Source: Rhizobiales bacterium 62-17
GTDB lineage: Bacteria > Pseudomonadota > Alphaproteobacteria > Rhizobiales > Beijerinckiaceae
Reading direction: 5' to 3'
NCBI GenBank assembly: GCA_001898965.1
Contig: MKVW01000006.1
Span: forward strand, 366,850-430,849
DNA length: 64,000 nt
Position 1 is the stretch's first letter, and each line of letters begins with the position of its first letter. Position numbers and translations under genes: made by a program. Below, piece after piece: positions 60,285 to 64,000 of the stretch. The notes below the pieces were generated by a model. It was not told the DNA's origin. It ran no database searches and saw only the letters and a list, made by a program, of their open reading frames with translations.

Positions 60285-61745
60285 ATGAGCCAGTGGACGG
60301 ATATCGCGGAACAGGGCCGGCGCATTGATGCGTTGAGCAGCTTGCCGCTGTTCCACAAACTGCACGGTGCGCCGGTCTTGCTCGCCGGGCAGGGTGAAGC
60401 CCTTGTTTGGAAAGCGGAGCTGCTAGCCGCCGCCGGTGCGCATGTGATCGTCGTCACGGATCGGCCGTTCACCGCGCCGGTGCTGGCAGAAAGTGCGCGC
60501 GGCCAGATCGAATTGCGCCCGCACGCCTGGTCGGTGGCTGATTTCTCCGGCGTGCGGCTGGCGATTGGCGCTTTCGAGGCGATCGCCGATGCCAAGGCCT
60601 TTTCCGATGCGGCACGGGCACGGAACATTCCGGTGAACGTGGTCGATCGTCCGCAGTTTTGCGATTTCCAGTTCGGTGCTTTGGTCAATCGTTCGCCGCT
60701 GGTTGTCGCCATTTCGACCGATGGTGCCGCGCCGGTGTTCGCGCAGGCCTTGCGGTCGCGGATCGAGGGTTTGTTGCCGAAAGGCTTCGCCGATTGGGTT
60801 GGCACCGCGAAGGCTTGGCGTACGCTGCCGGCCTTGCGCGGGGCGAGCGCCACTCTGCGGCGCAATTTCTGGAGCGCTTATGCGCGGCTTGCATTCGCGC
60901 GCCCGCAGGTGGCACCGTCCGAGGAGGATCGGGAGGCGTTGTTGTCTCAGGCTCTCATCGGCGGCAGCAAAGCGGGCAAGGTCAGTCTGGTCGGTGCCGG
61001 TCCCGGCAATCCGGAACTGCTGACTTTGAAGGCCGTGCGGTTGCTGCAGGCCGCCGATGTGATCCTCTACGATCATCTGGTTTCGCAAGAGATCCTCGAT
61101 TTCGCGCGCCGCGAGGCCAAGCGCATGCTGGTTGGCAAGACCGGCTATGGTCCTTCCTGCAAGCAGGACGACATCAATCGAATGATGGTGGCGCTGGCGC
61201 GAGAGGGCCGCCATGTGGTGCGGCTGAAGGGTGGCGATCCCGGTATTTTCGGACGGGCCGGCGAAGAAATCGCGGCTTGCCGCGTGGCCGGGATAGCCGT
61301 CGAGATCGTGCCTGGCATTACGACGGCGCAGGGTGCGGCGGCGGAGCTTGGGATTTCGCTGACCCATCGCGATCACGCGCAGCGGGTGCAGTTCGTTACC
61401 GGCCATGCGCGCAGCGGCGCGCTGCCCGAGTCGATCCGCTGGGAAGCCATTGCGGACGGCGCGGCGACGACGATCGTTTATATGCCGCGCAAGACTTTGG
61501 GCGGCTTGCGCGACGCTGCCTTGCAGGCGGGGCTATCGCCGGATACGCCCGCCGCTGCCGTGTTCTCCGCCACACGCGAGAACAGCCATCACGTCATCGC
61601 GACGATCGCGACTTTGCCCGAGCAATTGGAAGCCGTGGAGGCTGACGGCCCGGTGATCGTGATGATCGGGTCCGTCCTGAGCGAAGTCGCAGCCCTGGCC
61701 GATGATGTGAGCGATGAGAGGCAACGCGCGGCGGGGGCCGCCTAG
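60285..61745 (+). CDS. cysG: Siroheme synthase with diverged dehydrogenase domain
   Basis: A 486-residue protein that supplies siroheme for CysI. The C-terminal two thirds are a uroporphyrinogen-III methyltransferase: GAGPGNPELLTLKAVRLLQ, ADVILYDHLV, KGGDPGIFGRAGEE and TRENSHHVI. The N-terminal third is homologous to precorrin-2 dehydrogenase/ferrochelatase but its nucleotide loop reads LLAGQGEALVWKAELL instead of GGGxVAxRK, and the usual ATDD aspartates are replaced (AIGAFEA). ATG 60285 is preferred; an upstream ATG at 60231 would overlap cysN. It closes the sulfate operon. Confidence 0.88.
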   Translation: MSQWTDIAEQGRRIDALSSLPLFHKLHGAPVLLAGQGEALVWKAELLAAAGAHVIVVTDRPFTAPVLAESARGQIELRPHAWSVADFSGVRLAIGAFEAIADAKAFSDAARARNIPVNVVDRPQFCDFQFGALVNRSPLVVAISTDGAAPVFAQALRSRIEGLLPKGFADWVGTAKAWRTLPALRGASATLRRNFWSAYARLAFARPQVAPSEEDREALLSQALIGGSKAGKVSLVGAGPGNPELLTLKAVRLLQAADVILYDHLVSQEILDFARREAKRMLVGKTGYGPSCKQDDINRMMVALAREGRHVVRLKGGDPGIFGRAGEEIAACRVAGIAVEIVPGITTAQGAAAELGISLTHRDHAQRVQFVTGHARSGALPESIRWEAIADGAATTIVYMPRKTLGGLRDAALQAGLSPDTPAAAVFSATRENSHHVIATIATLPEQLEAVEADGPVIVMIGSVLSEVAALADDVSDERQRAAGAA

Positions 61746-61925
61746 AAGCGCAATGTGTCATGGGCACAATTCCGCCGCTCGCCCTTGGTATTTTCAAAAG
61801 CACGGTTGATGGCGGCTGGCCTTGCTATCCGTAGATTGCCTAGCGGGGAGGGGGTGTCGCGAGATTCTGAGGAACAACCCCATGCAAGGGGTGTTTTCAG
61901 CGACATTTTCCTTGTTATGGCCGAG

Positions 61926-63239
61926 CTATAGCTGGGCGAGAAACGCTTCGATGTCGGCGAAGTAATTCGCCCATGTTGGCGCGACGTAGCGGCGGGCGCG
62001 TGCTTTCGCGGCTTGAAGTACTCCTGAATTTTCGTCCGCCAGTTCGAGAATGGCTCTTTGCCAGGCCGGCGCATCCAAGGGCGAAAGCAGCGTCGCGCAA
62101 TCCTGGGCGATTTCCTGGAAGACTGAGATGTCCGATGCGATAGCCGGCGTTCCGACGGAGAGCGCTTCGACAACCGGCAGGCCATAGCCTTCGCCGAAGG
62201 TTGGCATCAGCAAGGCGCGGGCATTGCGCACAAGCTGCTGCAAATGGACTGACGGAACGCCGGAAACCTCCGCCACATGTGTCTTCAGCGCCGGCGCGCG
62301 CTCAAGCATGTCGACCACCTGCTCGCATTCCCATCCGCGACCGCCGACGATGAGCAGACGCGGCGCATTAAGATTTTGGGCGACCATCTCGCGCCAGATT
62401 TGCAGCAGCAGCAGATGGTTCTTTCGCGGCTCAACGGTGCCAACGATGACGAAATAGGGATGGCCACCGGCGGTCGCCGTCGTGCTTTGCAGGGCGGCGG
62501 TTTCAAGGGGCGAGGGAAAGTGCCCGACATGAATAGGCCGTTGCGGCGCGCCCATGCGTGCCAGTTCTTCTTGCAAACGCAACTTGACCGTTTCCGCCGA
62601 CACGAGAAAGGCGTTGGCGTGATGGGATGCGGTTTGAAGACGCCGCCGAAACAGTTCGAGATTGCCGGCGCGGAAATATTCCGGATAGTCGATCGAGAGC
62701 AGATCGTAGATGTAGAAAACTTTCTTTAGGTCCGGACGGCTGTCGAGCCAGCGCAATTTCTCTGGCTTTTCGAGAATGTGCTGGGCGATGTTGAGATAAA
62801 CCGTGCCCTGCGGCAGCTCGACCGAGGGATTGTGTGCGATGCGGTTTAGGGTCATCAGGGCGGAGCGCTGATGCTTGCGCAGATAGGACTGACGAGGCGG
62901 CTCGCCCTGAGGGATGTTCAGCGGGGCCCCGGGCTTGGTCGCCAGCCATTCCGTGAGGGCGCGTAGCGTCGTCTCGTCGCCGGCCCCGGGCTTCTCCTGC
63001 CAAAAATGTTCCGCGAGTTCCACGAGGCGGCTGGTCCTGCGCAGGGAATGGCGATGGAACGGGCCAAACAGCCCATAATGCAGCCCGCCGACAACCCTGG
63101 CTTGCCGGCCCGGCACGTGTTCCGTGCCGAAATGGCGCGCGAAAGCCAGATCAATGCGATCAATGCCGGTTGGCGTCGGCACCGTGAGGCGCGAAACCAA
63201 GTGCGTGATGTCGAAGGTAACGTGAAAGGACGGTGGCAA
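61926..63239 (-). CDS. Family 4 glycosyltransferase related to the capsule-locus transferases
   Basis: A 437-residue GT-B glycosyltransferase. It opens with FDITHLVSRLTVPTPTGIDR, the same DIT...TG(I/M)xR head seen in the transferases at 33269 and 35452 but without TPR repeats. GTVEPRKNHLLLLQIWREMV and MPTFGEGYGLPVVEALSVG carry the donor-site residues. The start is TTG 63239: between the upstream in-frame stop and the conserved N-terminus there is no ATG or GTG. It converges with cysG and is divergent from an AGE-type epimerase gene, so it marks the beginning of another polysaccharide segment. Confidence 0.85.
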   Translation of the reverse strand: MPPSFHVTFDITHLVSRLTVPTPTGIDRIDLAFARHFGTEHVPGRQARVVGGLHYGLFGPFHRHSLRRTSRLVELAEHFWQEKPGAGDETTLRALTEWLATKPGAPLNIPQGEPPRQSYLRKHQRSALMTLNRIAHNPSVELPQGTVYLNIAQHILEKPEKLRWLDSRPDLKKVFYIYDLLSIDYPEYFRAGNLELFRRRLQTASHHANAFLVSAETVKLRLQEELARMGAPQRPIHVGHFPSPLETAALQSTTATAGGHPYFVIVGTVEPRKNHLLLLQIWREMVAQNLNAPRLLIVGGRGWECEQVVDMLERAPALKTHVAEVSGVPSVHLQQLVRNARALLMPTFGEGYGLPVVEALSVGTPAIASDISVFQEIAQDCATLLSPLDAPAWQRAILELADENSGVLQAAKARARRYVAPTWANYFADIEAFLAQL

Positions 63240-63496
63240 GGGCGGTCTTTGGCAGGGGGAATCAGAACAATGTCAATAAATAGCCATAGAATCAAGAGAT
63301 TGGCGACCTGTGATTAGGGCGTATATGGAAGTAAACTATGGTCATCATTTTTGATGGTCGCGAAAGCCATAACTTGCCGGCTTCTCAGGGCATTATCTGG
63401 ACCGTCCGCTAATCTTTTGGTAACGAAAATTGGCGGAGATGGCCTATCTGTGGCTGCTCCGGCAGTGACTTTCACGTGTTTTAAAAAGGGGTCTGG
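63240..63496. promoter_or_regulatory. Divergent gap glycosyltransferase / AGE epimerase
   Basis: 257 bp with no supportable gene. It must carry promoters in both directions. An AAGGGG ribosome site precedes the GTG at 63497; I could not place -35/-10 boxes. Confidence 0.35.
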
Positions 63497-64000
63497 GTGA
63501 CGAGTCCAGCCGCGCACATCCAGCGGGCAGAGTCAGGGGATGCTCCCTTCAAGCTGTCCCACGCCCTTCCTTGGCTCCAAGATTATGCGTTTGACGTCTG
63601 GTCCAACGCTGGTCGCGATCCCAACGGCGGTTTTTTCGAACGGCTTGACCTGTCAGGTCGCCCGACCATGGAGGCGCGCCGCGTGCGGGTCCAAGCCCGT
63701 CAGGTTTTTAGCTTCGCGCAAGCGGGCGACCTGGGCTGGCAAGGCGATTGGCGGAACCAGGTTAATCATGGGCTTGACTATATAGCCCGGTACGGCCTTG
63801 ATGATCATGGCTATTTGCGTGGCCAGATTGGCGCTGACGGAAGACCGGTTGAAACACCTCCGGATCTCTATGATCAGGCGTTTTACCTGTTGGCACTGGC
63901 TCATAGTTTCCGGGTGACGGGTGCGCCGAAATACCGGCGCCTCGCGCTTGATCTGTTGCACAATTTGCGCCGCGATTTCAGTCACTCGTTGGGTGGCTTT
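63497..64000 (+). CDS. AGE family epimerase/isomerase, 5' part only
   Basis: The frame is open from GTG 63497 to the window end (168 codons). The protein begins TSPAAHIQRAESGDA and enters the alpha/alpha-barrel typical of N-acylglucosamine 2-epimerases and bacterial mannose/mannose-6-phosphate isomerases: NAGRDPNGGFFERLDLSG, RRVRVQARQVFSFAQAG and DLYDQAFYLLALAH. This matches the opening of proteins annotated mannose-6-phosphate isomerase or AGE. In this setting it may supply mannose units, for example for GDP-mannose and then gmd/rmd. The catalytic histidines lie beyond the window. Confidence 0.8.
   Translation, partial: MTSPAAHIQRAESGDAPFKLSHALPWLQDYAFDVWSNAGRDPNGGFFERLDLSGRPTMEARRVRVQARQVFSFAQAGDLGWQGDWRNQVNHGLDYIARYGLDDHGYLRGQIGADGRPVETPPDLYDQAFYLLALAHSFRVTGAPKYRRLALDLLHNLRRDFSHSLGGF

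Overview
The window reads as chromosomal DNA of an alphaproteobacterium, most likely a member of the Hyphomicrobiales (Rhizobiales). The grounds are high-GC coding sequence, the alphaproteobacterial sulfate-assimilation order (DUF2849-cysI-DUF934-cysH-cysD-cysN), RkpR/KpsE-type capsule export proteins, and many small catabolic clusters with branched-chain-type (Liv/HAAT) ABC importers. Genus cannot be fixed from sequence alone. I saw no tRNA, rRNA, CRISPR array, insertion sequence or prophage. About 60 protein genes cover nearly the whole window, and two are cut by the window edges.

Layout. 0-3.6 kb: end of an RND adaptor gene and a complete RND pump. 3.6-8.7 kb (minus strand): PPK2-type polyphosphate kinase, malic enzyme fused to a phosphotransacetylase-like domain, and a MATE exporter coupled to an HxlR regulator. 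8.7-15.7 kb: mixed catabolic genes (MaoC hydratase, zinc dehydrogenase, a PanB-like protein with altered catalytic residues, an alpha/beta hydrolase with a cysteine at the nucleophile position, HbpS/GlcG-like and dihydroxyphthalate-decarboxylase-like proteins, a NtaA/DmoA flavin monooxygenase). 16.0-20.7 kb: first complete Liv importer. 20.7-25.5 kb: a ThDP decarboxylase/synthase-like enzyme, then an AceE-like homodimeric 2-oxoacid dehydrogenase E1 divergent from an Lrp regulator.

25.5-37.1 kb is a surface-polysaccharide locus: a gene of unknown function, an ABC-2 exporter operon with two different KpsE/Wzz-type proteins (E-M-E'-T), the GDP-D-rhamnose genes gmd and rmd, and two large TPR-glycosyltransferases that share a 38-bp identical DNA stretch. 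A third glycosyltransferase of the same subfamily and an AGE-type epimerase gene lie at 61.9-64 kb, beyond the sulfate genes.

37.2-54.2 kb is a second catabolic region: ACAD10-type phosphotransferase, VOC protein, enoyl-CoA hydratase-like protein, SDRs and an M24-fold protein with substituted metal ligands. It also holds an IclR-controlled operon of about 8.6 kb: cyclase-family hydrolase, cupin, SDR, 3-hydroxyacyl-CoA-dehydrogenase-like protein, a full second Liv importer and a beta-keto-acid cleavage enzyme (BKACE). The gene set suggests import of a small acid or amide, opening or hydrolysis, oxidation of a beta-hydroxyl to a beta-keto acid, and CoA-dependent cleavage to acetoacetate plus an acyl-CoA. 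An IclR-type palindrome (GATACA-N2-TGTATC) overlaps the predicted promoter of this operon.

54.4-61.7 kb is the assimilatory sulfate operon (DUF2849, cysI, DUF934, cysH, cysD, cysN, cysG). It lacks an APS kinase, and its CysH has the iron-sulfur cysteines of APS reductases, so the route is sulfate to APS to sulfite to sulfide. Its CysN carries a hydrophobic C-terminal domain instead of APS kinase, and the operon is preceded by a strong bulged inverted repeat.
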